The notes: generated from the sequence alone by a model not told the origin. A stretch of 64,000 nucleotides of DNA from Trichomonas tenax (GCA_023091735.1 JALKBU010000062.1:36059-100058); one strand, 5' to 3'; shown: positions 1 through 11,239, counted from the stretch's first letter. Numbers and translations: made by a program.

Positions 1-220
1 GAATAACCATATTCTTAAACTTAAGTTGTATACTTAAAGCACCAATTTATCAATGAATATTTGATCGCAATTATATATTTTGCAAATTTGATATCAAATT
101 AAATATATTTTAAAAAAATGACTTTTTACCATATGAATATATAGTAATTGGTAAAATGGATTTGAGGTTTTAAAGGCAAGACTTAATCTTAAAGAATGTA
201 GTTAGCAAGAAGCGAAAAAG

Positions 221-1090
221 ATGTCCCCCCCCCTGAATATTTTTTCACAGCCCAATATTTATTTATTTATGTATGAAGAAATTTGCGCTGGAGAAACAAT
301 ATACACAACTAGGAAAAAGAAAATAGGCGAAGGAACGTATTCCACAGTCTACGAGGGATGGATAGGGCACGATGAATCGCAAAAAGTCGCAATAAAAAAG
401 TTTAAACCTGAACAAATTCAAGAAAGAATATTCAAACGTGAGATAGAGAATATGTCTCGTGCTATGCATCCAAATGTAGTTAAAATTATTGACGCTTTCG
501 TATACGAACGGTATCCATACATGATTTTACAATATTGTGAAGGTGGAACAGCGAGAGATCTCCTCAATAGTATGTCAAACATAACAGAACAGGACGCCTA
601 TAGAATTGTTAAACAAGTATTAACCGCTGTTTCATATCTTCATTCGGAAAATATCATTCATCGAGATATAAAACCTGAAAATGTATACTTTGATTCGAAT
701 GGAAATGTTCTTTTAGGTGATTTTGGATTCTCTAAGCTTATCAGCACAGACCCTGCGCGTTCTTATGCAGGAACACCAAATTATATGTCACCGGAAGTCA
801 TTAGAAATAACATGGATGCTACGAATACTTACGACCATAAGTGTGATATTTGGAGTATAGGCATCTTAACTTTCGAGTTTGTGACAGGGAGATATCCTTT
901 CAACGTTAATAATTATTTTGTCCAGAATAATATGATTGATGGTTCATACAAATCACAGTTCAATGATGAAAACTCACAAGCTGTTAGAGATTTCATCGAT
1001 TTGTGCTTGCAGCCAAATCCACATGATAGACCTGAAGCTTCGGAACTTATTAAATATATGGATGAGCATCATTTGGGAATAGATGAATAA
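221..1090 (+). CDS. Ser/Thr protein kinase (ULK/Aurora/CAMK-like)
   Basis: Cytosolic protein kinase predicted to phosphorylate Ser/Thr on unknown substrates. Nearly the whole 289-residue chain is the catalytic domain: glycine loop GEGTYSTVYEG (about 36-46), ATP-binding Lys in VAIKK (59), catalytic loop HRDIKPEN (147-154), DFG (167-169) and activation-end GTPNYMSPE (184-192). All catalytic residues are present, so it should be active. Stand-alone domain length and EGGTARDLL-type hinge sequence resemble ULK/Aurora/CAMK members, but the subfamily is not certain. The start is doubtful: the first ATG (221) is followed by a run of nine C, and the in-frame ATG at 269 begins just before the conserved region and may be the true start. 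No clear initiator precedes 221. Confidence 0.93.
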   Translation: MSPPLNIFSQPNIYLFMYEEICAGETIYTTRKKKIGEGTYSTVYEGWIGHDESQKVAIKKFKPEQIQERIFKREIENMSRAMHPNVVKIIDAFVYERYPYMILQYCEGGTARDLLNSMSNITEQDAYRIVKQVLTAVSYLHSENIIHRDIKPENVYFDSNGNVLLGDFGFSKLISTDPARSYAGTPNYMSPEVIRNNMDATNTYDHKCDIWSIGILTFEFVTGRYPFNVNNYFVQNNMIDGSYKSQFNDENSQAVRDFIDLCLQPNPHDRPEASELIKYMDEHHLGIDE

Positions 1091-1179
1091 TTCTTGTAAT
1101 TATAATTTTTTTGATATATTTTTAAAACTCTTTCAGAAATAATATCAAACAATATACATATTTAATATAACAATACAAA

Positions 1180-2466
1180 TTACAAACTATATCTTCTAGT
1201 GAATTTGATATCAGATGATGAGCTTTGTTTCAATATTTTCTCAACGCGTTCATGATCAGCTTTTCGTGCTCTTTCTTCTGCTTTCTCAGCCAAAAGTTGA
1301 GCTTTAGCTAAATTTTCTTCTTCTCTGCGTTTCCGTAGTTCTGCAGCTCTTTCTGCTTTCCTTTGTCTTTTCTCTGCGATTTCTTTCGCTTCAAGTCTTT
1401 TCTGCTCTAAAGCTTCTATCACACGCTGTTGAGCAACTTGATTTTTCTCTTCTACAACTTGCTCAAGCCTTTGTTGCATCTCTCGACGCATATTTAAGTT
1501 CTTGAGTTTCTTTTCGTTTTGTTTCTTTCTCTTTTCAGCCATTTTCCCTTCTTCACGTCTTCTCTCCTCTAAAAGTCTTTGCTGAGCCGCGTTTTCACGT
1601 TGTATCCTTTCTTCCTCTTTCTGCTGCTGCTCTTTCTCGCGACTAGATTCGATTTCTTTCAGGTGTTCGCGCGCGCTTAATATTTTAATCTCTCTTGCAA
1701 CACCGATAATATAAGCATTTTGTAATCTTTCACGACGGCTTTGCTCTGTCTGGTCTAATATCTGTTTCTCCCTTTCCACAGCTGCGAGTATCTTTTCTGC
1801 TTCACGACGAGCTTTTTCTTCTGTGATTCTCTGCAATCTCATTTTTCGATTTTCTTCTTTCTTTGAAAGCAATGCTGCATCGATTGCTTTCTTAACTGCA
1901 GGATTTAATGATGACGGAGGTGTGTCGCTGGTAACAGAGCTTATATCGTCGAATAAAAGACCATTAATATCGTTAGAAATCAATGGCGAATCGCTGTTCG
2001 TTTGTGATTCTGCGATGATTTCTTCGCGTTTCTGTTTCACTGCTTGAATGAGTTCATCACGCTTTCTGAATTCTTTTTGTCGTATAATTCTTAACAAACG
2101 CTTTGATGTTGCCTTGGATGAAATTTGTTCGTTGCTCGGATATTGTAAGTCTGATGCCGATATTCCGAGCTGATTTAGAGCATCGATACTATATTGTTCT
2201 GTGAATTCTGGCTCTTTATAAGGATTAAAAGTTAAAATTGAATCTCCTTGTGGAATATGTTTCTTTAAATTACGATTTCTTTTACGGTTCTTTTGTTTTG
2301 GTTGTTTTATTGGTTTCAATTTCTTCTTAGGACTGTAATCTATCGAATTTGGATTTGCATTAACCTCATTGCTAGGTTTAAGCATGAGAATTTCAGTCTT
2401 CATGTCTTTGCTCTCACCATTCGAAGCTCTGCTCTCTGTGTCATCGCTCAAAACACTTAGATCCAT
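1180..2466 (-). CDS. Lys/Arg/Glu-rich coiled-coil protein
   Basis: Protein of 428 residues with no recognised enzyme domain. The N-terminal 60 residues are basic (KKKLKPIKQPKQKNRKRNR region). From about residue 195 to 415 the chain is almost entirely Glu, Lys, Arg, Ala, Gln and Leu, with heptad-like spacing typical of a long single alpha helix or coiled coil (EKARREAEKIL, EERIQRENAAQQRL). It could be cytoskeletal or a scaffold; that is inference from composition only. It is transcribed divergently from the 1465-residue gene with only 151 bp between the two ATGs, so the two may share a promoter region. ATG start at 2466 is the first in frame. Confidence 0.8.
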   Translation of the reverse strand: MDLSVLSDDTESRASNGESKDMKTEILMLKPSNEVNANPNSIDYSPKKKLKPIKQPKQKNRKRNRNLKKHIPQGDSILTFNPYKEPEFTEQYSIDALNQLGISASDLQYPSNEQISSKATSKRLLRIIRQKEFRKRDELIQAVKQKREEIIAESQTNSDSPLISNDINGLLFDDISSVTSDTPPSSLNPAVKKAIDAALLSKKEENRKMRLQRITEEKARREAEKILAAVEREKQILDQTEQSRRERLQNAYIIGVAREIKILSAREHLKEIESSREKEQQQKEEERIQRENAAQQRLLEERRREEGKMAEKRKKQNEKKLKNLNMRREMQQRLEQVVEEKNQVAQQRVIEALEQKRLEAKEIAEKRQRKAERAAELRKRREEENLAKAQLLAEKAEERARKADHERVEKILKQSSSSDIKFTRRYSL

Positions 2467-2617
2467 GAAAATCTAATTTTTAAACGTACACTTTTTATCC
2501 TGAATGTATGAAATGTGACAAGATTTTTAAAAGTGATAACTTTCAAAAAGTGCCATTTTCTTAATAATTTCCAAACCTCAATTTTCAAGTGATTTTAGAG
2601 CGTCGCCATCGAACACA

Positions 2618-5600
2618 ATGCAGTCCTACAGGTCAATGAGCACTTATTCAATGCCAAAGAAGTCTTCAATCAAGAAAAATTCGAAGAAAGGTAAAATATC
2701 ACAAGATTCATCATTAACATTGCAATCAGGATTCCCAGCGAATACAATATATGGGAGAAATTTGTCTCCCGAAACGAAAATGAAAACAATAAAAAATCAA
2801 AATTTAACAAGTAACTCTAATTCTTCGTCTTATTCATACTTAAGTCAGCCTGTGTCTAATTCTACAGGTTCATCTAAAATATCGAAAAGTCAAAATAATT
2901 TTTCTAAAAATAATCTCGAAAAACAGCAAAGCAATGATACTTTCGAATCCAAGAGTTACAAAACCTCACCAATTAAGCTCCCAAATGTTCAATACCAAAG
3001 CAACGTGAAAATATTGGACGAAGAAGATGAAAATTCGTCGAAATATCCAATAGATGCACTATCAATGTTTCTCCAGACTGCAACACATGACAGTAATGGA
3101 GAATTGGTTCTACCAATTGTTCGTAATTTATATTCGGAGAAAATGTCGTTTACTAACATATCAATTCCTAATAACGTACTTTCTGGCAGTGATTATATAT
3201 CGTTTGATTCAACTATTTACAGAGATGAAGATAAAAAACCATATATAAATGCAATCGTCCAAAAAACGATAAATATTGAGCAAAAAGTGTATCTTCAGGA
3301 TCATGACATCAGATATGCTTTAGATGAGAGGATCCCAAATTCAAAACGCAACAAATACGGAAATTTAGTTGTGAATCTCATAAAACCTCAAACATCAATC
3401 AAAACCGGAGAAACTACTTTTAAAGAAGTCAAAGAAGAGATAAATGAACCTATAATTGCTACAAAAGATTTTGTTGCAATTAATCCAAAAATATTTTTTA
3501 ATGGAAAAAAGCAATTTATACGTGTTTTCAGGCAGAGGAAGAGTCCCAAAACACATCAAATCGAGAATTATGAGTCTGAGGAAGAAATTCCTGAAATTCC
3601 AATAATGTGCGAAACGGATTTAAACATTCAAGAAACAGATGTTTGGAAACTTTCTGGACACGTATTCCGTATAATCAATAGATCAGGAACACACGTTCTT
3701 CAAGAATTATCGAAAATCAAACAAGAACAAAAACCAAAACAAAACTACGTTAGATCGATTTCTGTTATCAAAACTAGAAAGAATTCTGCTGGAGAAATTA
3801 CTGAATTCACTGAAGAAGAAAACGTTCCTGATATAGCAATTGGAAATTCCGAGTTTTTGGCTGTAGATCCAACAGTTTATCGCAGAAAAGATGGAACATC
3901 GTATTTCAAGGCAATTAAGAAGCGAAGGAATCCAAAAACATATAAAAATGAAAATTATGAATGTGAAGAAACAATCAATGAAAACGACTTAATTGGAGCT
4001 CCTTCTTTGAACATTGAATCACTTCCAAAATCGAAATTACAAATTCCATTGATCAAAATTGCAAAACAAATTAAAACTTCTTCTGGAGATGTTGAAATTG
4101 CAACAGTTGAGAGAAATGTTCACTTCCAGGCTCTTAATGGACTTGATTTTATTTGTCCAACTCAAATCGTCTTCAGGGATAACAATGGAAGATTATACAC
4201 AACAGTTTACAGAATGCGAAGAAATGCAAAAGAAATGAAATTCGAAAATTACGAAAGAACGGAATTTCTCAAAGACGCAGGTTTAAATGTTCTCCACAGA
4301 AAGGTTATAAGAGAAAGAATGAATGCACTCAACAGACCTGAAGAATATTTGATTGAAGATGATGAACAAAACAGTATCAAACCAAAGATTTTCTTCCCAG
4401 CATTCAGAAAGAGATGGAATCCTTATTCAGCTCGTTATGAGCTCTATGAGTGCAGATGTGAAGTCTCTAAGAAACAGGCGGAACAAAGTGGAAGATTTTA
4501 TATTTGTGTTATCGAAATTTCAAAAGGAAAGCATGGAATTGTCGCTCCACATGTCGTCAAAAAAGAATTAACTGAAGATAATTACGATGAATTCAGGAAC
4601 ATGAATATTAAATATATCAGGAAACAAGAAGTTGTTATTCACATCAGAATCAATTCATCAACAGGTCAACTTGAAGCTCTTAACAAATCTGAAACTATCT
4701 ATGAACCAGAGTTCTCAACAAACATGCAATCAGTCATTTCTCAATTCTTCCCGAAGAAAGTCGATGTGACGAAAATCTTTTATGACAAAAACAAAGGAAA
4801 GTCAATGGAAATATTCGATCAAATCACTGTTTACGAGCCGAATAACTCTGACCCAATCATTTCAAGAAATGATATTAAGGATTCTTCTGATTATCAATTG
4901 GTTCAAATTCCTTCGCCAACGAGAATCACTCCTTTCGAACTTCTTCCTTCTCCACTGAATATGTTCAGCGATTCCACAGATCTTCTGTTTGCTGATAAAG
5001 TTAAAAAAGAGAGATCGAAATCTGTTGAACCAAAATCGAAGCCATTATCTGCTAAAAACAAACGCTCTGATTCAGCAAATCCAAGAAGTTCATCAACAAG
5101 CAGGAAAGCCCCAAAAGCAAAGAAATCCAAAGCGAAACAAGAAATCGAAGCTCCAGCACTTGTTAAATTTAGCAAAGAAAATTCTTCAGCACGCGCAAAC
5201 AAACCAAAAACAAATGAAATAATCAGCAAGAAGAAGATTAATGATGATTTCGAATCTCCAATCCATAGAAGCATTTCTGTTGAACCAAAGCGTAACATAA
5301 TCGAAAAATCTTCAGCATCTCATCGATCTTCGTCAATTGATTTCAAGCCAAAATCAATTCTCAAGAAACAAATGAATTTACCAATGAATGATAAACCAAA
5401 GGAAATCAAAACTGTTAAAATCAATATCGAAGAACCAATTGCAATCAAGCAAGAACAAAAAACAGTTGAAGTTCCTCAAATCATTATCAAACAACCATCA
5501 GTAAAACCTGAAATTAAATCAGAAGAAGAAAAATCGAAACAAAGTGAAAATGATAATGAGAAAAAGAAACAAATCGAAACACCAAAAGCAAATATGACAG

Positions 5601-7015
5601 ATTCTCAATTCATTCCTTCACCAAATGAAAAACAAGAGAAGATCAAAGTCAAGAAGATTGTTAGAAAGAAAGTTAAAATCAAAGCAGAACTGTTAAAAGT
5701 TTCAATGTCAACAGGAGATATTCAGCCAATCAAATCATCACCTAAACAAGCTCCTCCACCTCCTCTTTTGATTCCATTTAGTGGATCTTCATCTCCAAAA
5801 GTCACTGAAGCTGAGAAAATTGCTGAATCACCAGATGATCTTTTGAAGCAGCTTTCTGCAGATGTTTCTGAAATGGGAGGGAAAACACGTTCAGCAATAA
5901 GCATTCGAAGTCCAACTGTTGACAAACCACCAAAATTGCATATCAAAGGTTCACTAAGATTCGAAGGTATCAAAGAAATGAGAGGATTCGAAGTTGAAAC
6001 GCCATCGGAGAATTTAGAGCAAACTTCATCGACTGAAAATGACAACAACCTACAACTTTTATTAGCTCTAGAGCCTCCAAAGAATGAAGAAATTAATGCA
6101 AAGAATACAATTGATATTCCAAACGAAGCGTCTGATAATATTAAAGTTGTAACTGAAGAAGCACCAAAAGTTAAACAAGAATTAAATGATGATGAATTTA
6201 ATAGTAAATCTACTTCTGATGATGAAATTTTCATGATTCATTTCAATGGACAATCAGATGATGAAAACTTCATTCCGTTTAGAAATGAAAGAACAACTTC
6301 TGACGAAGACGATGATTACATCATTCCAACAAGAAGAAACATCGTCAAAAAAGTAATTCCAGAGGAAGATGATTTAATTATTCCAAAGAGTCAATTTAAT
6401 TTATTAAATAGATTTCAACAAAGTGATAAAGAAGAAAATCAAATGATTCCAGAAAAAGTTAACGAAATCCAGTCTTCTAATATCATCAATGATGAAAAGG
6501 AAGATGATGATAATTATATATCAACACTGAAGAGTGATGATGAGTGTTTGGATATTCCATCGAGTTTGCTTGTTCCAACAAATGAAAATGTTGTAGAAAC
6601 TAAGAAACAAAGTGAACCAGAACTTGAGCAATTCATTGGTGGAGTGCCACGCAGTTATTATGATTATTCTTCATCTTCGGATGACGAAAAAGATGCAAAA
6701 GAAGATCCAAAAGAGTCAAAGCAGTTCAGTTTTGATGATGCATTCGATTATGATGCTCCTGTGATGTTTGGAGGAGATTTTGTTGTTCATAATGACAATA
6801 ACAATAATTATTACATCAGAAACGACCGTGATTCAGACGAAGACTATTATTACTCCACATCAGGAGATGAAGGAGAAATTAAAACGAATTCGTCATCGTC
6901 ATCATATTATTCATATGATGAAGCGAGTGAAGAAGAAGATGAAGAAAATCAAACAAAAGTTCGTGTCGCATCAAGTTTACCTGAAGCATCTTTCCTTTGT
7001 TTGCCTCCATTTTGA
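2618..7015 (+). CDS. Large repeat-containing, acidic-tailed hypothetical protein
   Basis: Unrecognised 1465-residue protein. Residues about 195-640 contain four or five diverged copies of a 110-150 residue unit whose core is an aromatic-rich strand followed by an R/K-R/K-x-N-P type patch and an ENYE-like sequence (for example KKRRNPKTYKNENYECEE near 440 and RMRRNAKEMKFENYE near 535). Residues 800-1200 are low-complexity and rich in Lys, Ser and Pro (SSSTSRKAPKAKKSKAK). The last 300 residues are very acidic with DDE, SSSSDDE and EEEDEE clusters. No signal peptide or membrane span is visible. A role as scaffold or cytoskeletal protein is only a guess. It starts divergently from the coiled-coil gene upstream and ends tail-to-tail with a BspA-like pseudogene. 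Confidence 0.82.
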   Translation: MQSYRSMSTYSMPKKSSIKKNSKKGKISQDSSLTLQSGFPANTIYGRNLSPETKMKTIKNQNLTSNSNSSSYSYLSQPVSNSTGSSKISKSQNNFSKNNLEKQQSNDTFESKSYKTSPIKLPNVQYQSNVKILDEEDENSSKYPIDALSMFLQTATHDSNGELVLPIVRNLYSEKMSFTNISIPNNVLSGSDYISFDSTIYRDEDKKPYINAIVQKTINIEQKVYLQDHDIRYALDERIPNSKRNKYGNLVVNLIKPQTSIKTGETTFKEVKEEINEPIIATKDFVAINPKIFFNGKKQFIRVFRQRKSPKTHQIENYESEEEIPEIPIMCETDLNIQETDVWKLSGHVFRIINRSGTHVLQELSKIKQEQKPKQNYVRSISVIKTRKNSAGEITEFTEEENVPDIAIGNSEFLAVDPTVYRRKDGTSYFKAIKKRRNPKTYKNENYECEETINENDLIGAPSLNIESLPKSKLQIPLIKIAKQIKTSSGDVEIATVERNVHFQALNGLDFICPTQIVFRDNNGRLYTTVYRMRRNAKEMKFENYERTEFLKDAGLNVLHRKVIRERMNALNRPEEYLIEDDEQNSIKPKIFFPAFRKRWNPYSARYELYECRCEVSKKQAEQSGRFYICVIEISKGKHGIVAPHVVKKELTEDNYDEFRNMNIKYIRKQEVVIHIRINSSTGQLEALNKSETIYEPEFSTNMQSVISQFFPKKVDVTKIFYDKNKGKSMEIFDQITVYEPNNSDPIISRNDIKDSSDYQLVQIPSPTRITPFELLPSPLNMFSDSTDLLFADKVKKERSKSVEPKSKPLSAKNKRSDSANPRSSSTSRKAPKAKKSKAKQEIEAPALVKFSKENSSARANKPKTNEIISKKKINDDFESPIHRSISVEPKRNIIEKSSASHRSSSIDFKPKSILKKQMNLPMNDKPKEIKTVKINIEEPIAIKQEQKTVEVPQIIIKQPSVKPEIKSEEEKSKQSENDNEKKKQIETPKANMTDSQFIPSPNEKQEKIKVKKIVRKKVKIKAELLKVSMSTGDIQPIKSSPKQAPPPPLLIPFSGSSSPKVTEAEKIAESPDDLLKQLSADVSEMGGKTRSAISIRSPTVDKPPKLHIKGSLRFEGIKEMRGFEVETPSENLEQTSSTENDNNLQLLLALEPPKNEEINAKNTIDIPNEASDNIKVVTEEAPKVKQELNDDEFNSKSTSDDEIFMIHFNGQSDDENFIPFRNERTTSDEDDDYIIPTRRNIVKKVIPEEDDLIIPKSQFNLLNRFQQSDKEENQMIPEKVNEIQSSNIINDEKEDDDNYISTLKSDDECLDIPSSLLVPTNENVVETKKQSEPELEQFIGGVPRSYYDYSSSSDDEKDAKEDPKESKQFSFDDAFDYDAPVMFGGDFVVHNDNNNNYYIRNDRDSDEDYYYSTSGDEGEIKTNSSSSSYYSYDEASEEEDEENQTKVRVASSLPEASFLCLPPF

Positions 7016-7175
7016 TATTTTATATATGCGTTATTTTTGTAAATATATTTTGTTGTTTATTTTATAACAGTTACATAGTGAGAACAAAATGAAGAGCATA
7101 TGGATTTAATTCCCCGAAAAATGTCGCTTAGGTGTGCAAAACAAGAGCACTTCGAACTTCTTCTGGACATCCTTG

Positions 7176-9000
7176 CTATAATTTTGCTTTAACTGGAATA
7201 TCACAGAATGTAGGCAATTTATAATTTGAATCCACAAATAGATCCTTAGTAATTCGTTGGATAACAATTTTAGTCATATCAACATTACAATCAACATTTC
7301 CAGCATAAAAAACGCATAAGTGTATATTTGCGAATGTTCCACCATTAAAATCAAGTTTATTTGCATTATTCAATTTTAATGTTTATATATTAAAGCAATT
7401 TCGGAATGCTTCAACACTTATTGTGCAACTTGGGAGAGCCAGAAATTTTAATGCTTCATTGTATGCAAATGTGTATGTTGCAATACGGGTGTTGTCATTG
7501 ATGATTGATAATTCAGAAATTTGAGCACTATGAAAAGAATAATCACCAATGAGATCACTGCCTAAAATCGTAATTTTCCCTGGAAGATGAGTGTTATAAA
7601 AGGCATAACTTCCAACACTTACACAATTACTCAAATATGGAAAATTAGATAAAGAAGTGCAGTCCCGGAATGCACTATCATTAATTAAATAAATTTTTGT
7701 TGCAGTAATTGAAGTTAATGAAGAGCAGCCTTTGAATAAACTATCAGTGATTTTTTGTATTTCAGGAATATTTATGTTATTTAATTGTTCGCAAAAACAG
7801 AAATTCGATGAGCCGATTAATTTAACATTTGTTATATCAATGGATCGTAAAGCTTTGCAGTTATAAAACGCATTTTGACCAAGACTATTAATATTTGGAG
7901 CATTTACAGATGACAATGAAGTGCAGCCTTGAAAAGCATTATTACCAATAGAGCTTAACACTTTAGCTTTAAAGGAATATAATGTTGTGCAGCCATAAAA
8001 CGAATTATCATTTAATGATTCTAATTCATTAAACTCTTAATTATCAAGCATGATACATCCAGAAAAGCATTTGAACCAATTTGCTTTAACTTAGAAGCAA
8101 AAAATCGCGATAAACTTTTCCAATCCTTAAAGCAATTTTGTCCAATTGAAATTAGATACGGCAATTCGAAAGCATTGATACTTAATGTAGAAAATGCGTT
8201 ATTTCCGATTGATACGATACTTAGGATATTTATTGTATTGATATTTGGATAAGAAGTGAATGCACTATCGTTTATAATTTCAAGGTTGGGATAATCAATT
8301 TTTTGTTAATGAATTACAACCTTCAAATGCATTTGAGCCAATTCTTCTAACATTTGGTGCATAAAAATCAATAAGATTTGAACATGAATGAAATACTTAA
8401 TTTGAGATTTCTGTCGCTGAAGGTAGGAAAACATATTTAAATAAATTTGGGATCGGACTGCTAAGAAATATTGTTTCATTAGTTATTGTTAAATTCTTTA
8501 TGTTAGTTTGATGAAATGCATCATTTGATAAAGTCAAAACAGTGTGAAAAGAAATTGCTTTAAGATTTTGCATAGTACCAAAAGCTTGACTTCCAACAGA
8601 TTTAACATCGTTAAATGATATATTTGTTAAGGAACTACAGGCAGTAAATATGAAAGAAGAAATTGAAGAAACTGCAGGAAAATATATTTCAACGAGCTTT
8701 GCGCAGGCATAGAATGCACAATCTCCTATCTCTACTATGCCTGGCGCATAAACATATTTCAATTCACTACAAGAATTAAAGGCCCATGCCAAAATTTTTA
8801 TAATATTTGACGAAACATTAACATTTGTAAGTTTGTGACAATAACGGAAGCAACTATCGCCAATTGTGTTACTGGTTCCATTAATAAAAATATCGACCAA
8901 TTGATTTTGACTGCTCCATTGCCAATTTCCATACTCCGAAATAGTTTGATAATCATTATGTAATGCTAAATGCTGTGTGAAAAAGAAAGAAGTAAACAAT
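7176..9000 (-). pseudogene. BspA-like leucine-rich repeat (LRR_5) pseudogene
   Basis: Remnant of a surface BspA-like protein, a family expanded in trichomonads and linked to adhesion. Repeats of about 23 residues with the signature IGDSCFRYCHKLTNV / IGNNAFQGCTSLSSV continue through the whole stretch, so the fold is clear. The reading frame is broken: there is no in-frame ATG at the N-terminus (the frame opens with TTG near 8999), an in-frame TAA lies at 8397-8399, a frameshift lies in an A/T run near 8300, another near 8035, and a second in-frame TAA at 7383-7385. Repeat coding resumes after each break. The last segment ends at 7176. It lies tail-to-tail with the preceding + strand gene. Confidence 0.88.
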
Positions 9001-9330
9001 CAATCTCCATTGGAAAAAAGTAATATTAATAAGGTTAATGACATTTATCACAGACTCTTTTGGGAAGTCCACCGATTTCACCTCAAGGCCTGCATTATCA
9101 TTTTCATTGTTTGGTATAATGCATCAAATAAATTTTGAATGCTTTTCTTCTGTAGATCAGAAATTGATTAATGAAATCCAATCAAAGCATCGTTAAATTG
9201 ACAATGGCATGAAACGATGAATGATTTTCGTATTATCATTTGTCAACATTCAATATAAACATATGATTCAAATGAATCCTTAAAAGTGGCAGAAAGTTTG
9301 ATTTCTGATATGTAAAACTGTCAAAACAAA
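9001..9330. other. Short AT-rich spacer before the first Rab gene
   Basis: About 330 bp between the BspA-like pseudogene and the Rab gene at 9331. I see no coding stretch, RNA gene or clear inverted repeat; the sequence just before 9331 has TCAAAA rather than the canonical initiator. Confidence 0.5.
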
Positions 9331-9918
9331 ATGAATCCAAATCCTTTATCATACAAAGTAATCGTCATTGGTGATTCAGGTGTCGGAAAGACGTCGATAG
9401 TTGGCAGAGAGTCTCGAAATCAGTACAATTACCAAATGGCTCCAACAATTGGAACTTCACATGTGAAATTAAATATTCCTGTTGACGATACAGAAGTAGA
9501 ACTGAAGATCTGGGACACTGCTGGTCAAGAGCAGTTCGCTCCACTGGTTTCTATGTACGCAAGAGGCGCTGTCGTTTGTATCATTGTTGCTTCGTGCATA
9601 GATCAGAACTCTATCAACAACATCGAGACATGGATTGAGAGGCTGAAAGAAGCAAGCGAAGATCCAATCATTATCATCGCATTAAATAAAATTGATATGG
9701 TTGATACCGAAGGAAGCAGCTTTGATGCAATTAAAACTACATTGCACTCGAAGTATGATAAAGTGTTCATGGTTTCGGCTAAATCTGGTGAAGGTGTTCA
9801 TGATCTCTTCATTTGCGTTGCAAAAGAAGCCTTGAAAACAAGAATCAATGATAAGTGTGATACCATTGATGTTAAGAAGAAGAAATCAAAAGATGACTCC
9901 AAGAAATGCTGCAACTGA
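9331..9918 (+). CDS. Rab-like small GTPase
   Basis: Ras-superfamily GTPase of 195 residues controlling vesicle traffic. Motifs: P-loop GDSGVGKTS (14-22), switch I Thr in APTIG (39), G3 WDTAGQE (61-67), G4 NKID (119-122) and G5 SAKSGEG. The C-terminus KKCCN is a double-Cys prenylation signal (-CCX), so membrane attachment by geranylgeranylation is expected. The G3-following sequence QFAPLVSMY differs slightly from the classical Rab QERYRSL. It heads a tandem pair with another Rab gene 737 bp downstream, but the two differ strongly in sequence and so are not a recent duplication. Confidence 0.95.
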   Translation: MNPNPLSYKVIVIGDSGVGKTSIVGRESRNQYNYQMAPTIGTSHVKLNIPVDDTEVELKIWDTAGQEQFAPLVSMYARGAVVCIIVASCIDQNSINNIETWIERLKEASEDPIIIIALNKIDMVDTEGSSFDAIKTTLHSKYDKVFMVSAKSGEGVHDLFICVAKEALKTRINDKCDTIDVKKKKSKDDSKKCCN

Positions 9919-10654
9919 AATTTCAAATTTTACTTTTTCATTACTACATATCTTTCAATCAGCTGCTATATGATATTCAGATCAAACACTGATTGTTTTA
10001 TTTTTTATATATTTGTTAATAAATATTATTCCTTATTAGTTCGCTGCTTATTGAATATTTGGATTTGAAATTTTATTAAATTTTATCAACTTCTCAAAAA
10101 TCTGTTCTCGGAAGTATAATCAATCAAATATGAAAATAATTAAAATATGCAACGCAAATACCATATAACAGATATGTAATATATCAAAACATTCAATTTC
10201 CATTATATTTACTATACTTATTATGATGGAATTATAAAATATTTATAATCAAATATAGGTATGGATTTAAAAAGTTAACGAAATGCATGTTAACTTAACA
10301 AATAGCTATTATTGCCATATCAATGAACTATAGTTATAAATCATGGACAATAGAATGATATAAAATTTGTTTTGGAGGAAAAGATGAAAAAAGATTTTTG
10401 AAACATGTCAAAAAAAATCAAATTTACATGTCATTTGATATTTTAATATTACATTATGTTCAATATATGATGCATAACCAAATTTCGTGTTTTTAATGGG
10501 AAATGTGGCAATTTTTTGTATTTTCATTTGACATCAAAAATTTTGTCTGATCAGATTTTCCATGACAAACCTCAAAAATATATTATAATGATAACAGCAA
10601 ATAAATGCAATGGAAGATTTTCGATAAGGAAAAAATTGAATTCAAATTAATCTG
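9919..10654. other. AT-rich intergenic region
   Basis: No coding signal. It contains a TTTACATGTCA motif at 10423-10433 and a related AACATGTCA at about 10402-10410, roughly 220-250 bp upstream of the next start codon; otherwise simple A/T-rich sequence. Confidence 0.5.
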
Positions 10655-11239
10655 ATGGATGCTGAAGACCTGAAACCTGAGTTCAAGGTTATTATTTTAG
10701 GCGATTCATCCATTGGTAAAACGAGTATTTTGCAGAGATACATTCAGGATTCATTCGATTATCAAATGGAAACAACAATTGGCGCATCATTTATCGCAAA
10801 AGAAGTAACAACCCCGAATGGACCGTGTATTCTTAACCTTTGGGATACTGCTGGCCAGGAGAGATACAGGAGCTTGATAAATATATACGCACGCCATGCT
10901 GCAGCTGCATTAGTTTGCTATGACGTCACAAACATGCAAAGCTTTCTCTCTCTTGACAGATGGATAAACGAAGTTTTCAAAAATGCGCCTCCTGAACTTC
11001 GAATTTACATAGTTGGAAATAAATGTGATTTAAACGATATAGTTCCTATAGCAGAAGCGGAGGAGTATGCTGATTCGCGTGGGTATCCATATTTTCGCAC
11101 TTCTGCGAAAATGGGAATCCTAATTAACGAATTGTTCACTTGCATTGCCTCAGATTTAATTGGTGCCAGAGAAGCCAAAGATGAGGGTATAAAGGTCACT
11201 GAAGAGAAGAAAGAAAAGAACAAATCTGGTTGTTGTTGA
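10655..11239 (+). CDS. Rab family small GTPase
   Basis: Canonical Rab of 194 residues for vesicle trafficking. P-loop GDSSIGKTS (16-24), switch I TTIG (40-43), G3 WDTAGQERYRSL (63-74), G4 NKCD (122-125), G5 TSAKM, and C-terminal SGCC for double geranylgeranylation. WDTAGQERYRSL followed by IYARHA and ALVCYDVT is typical Rab5/Rab21-like sequence, but the exact subfamily is not assigned. The catalytic Gln in AGQE is kept, so GTP hydrolysis should be normal. It is the second of two tandem Rab genes. Confidence 0.96.
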   Translation: MDAEDLKPEFKVIILGDSSIGKTSILQRYIQDSFDYQMETTIGASFIAKEVTTPNGPCILNLWDTAGQERYRSLINIYARHAAAALVCYDVTNMQSFLSLDRWINEVFKNAPPELRIYIVGNKCDLNDIVPIAEAEEYADSRGYPYFRTSAKMGILINELFTCIASDLIGAREAKDEGIKVTEEKKEKNKSGCC

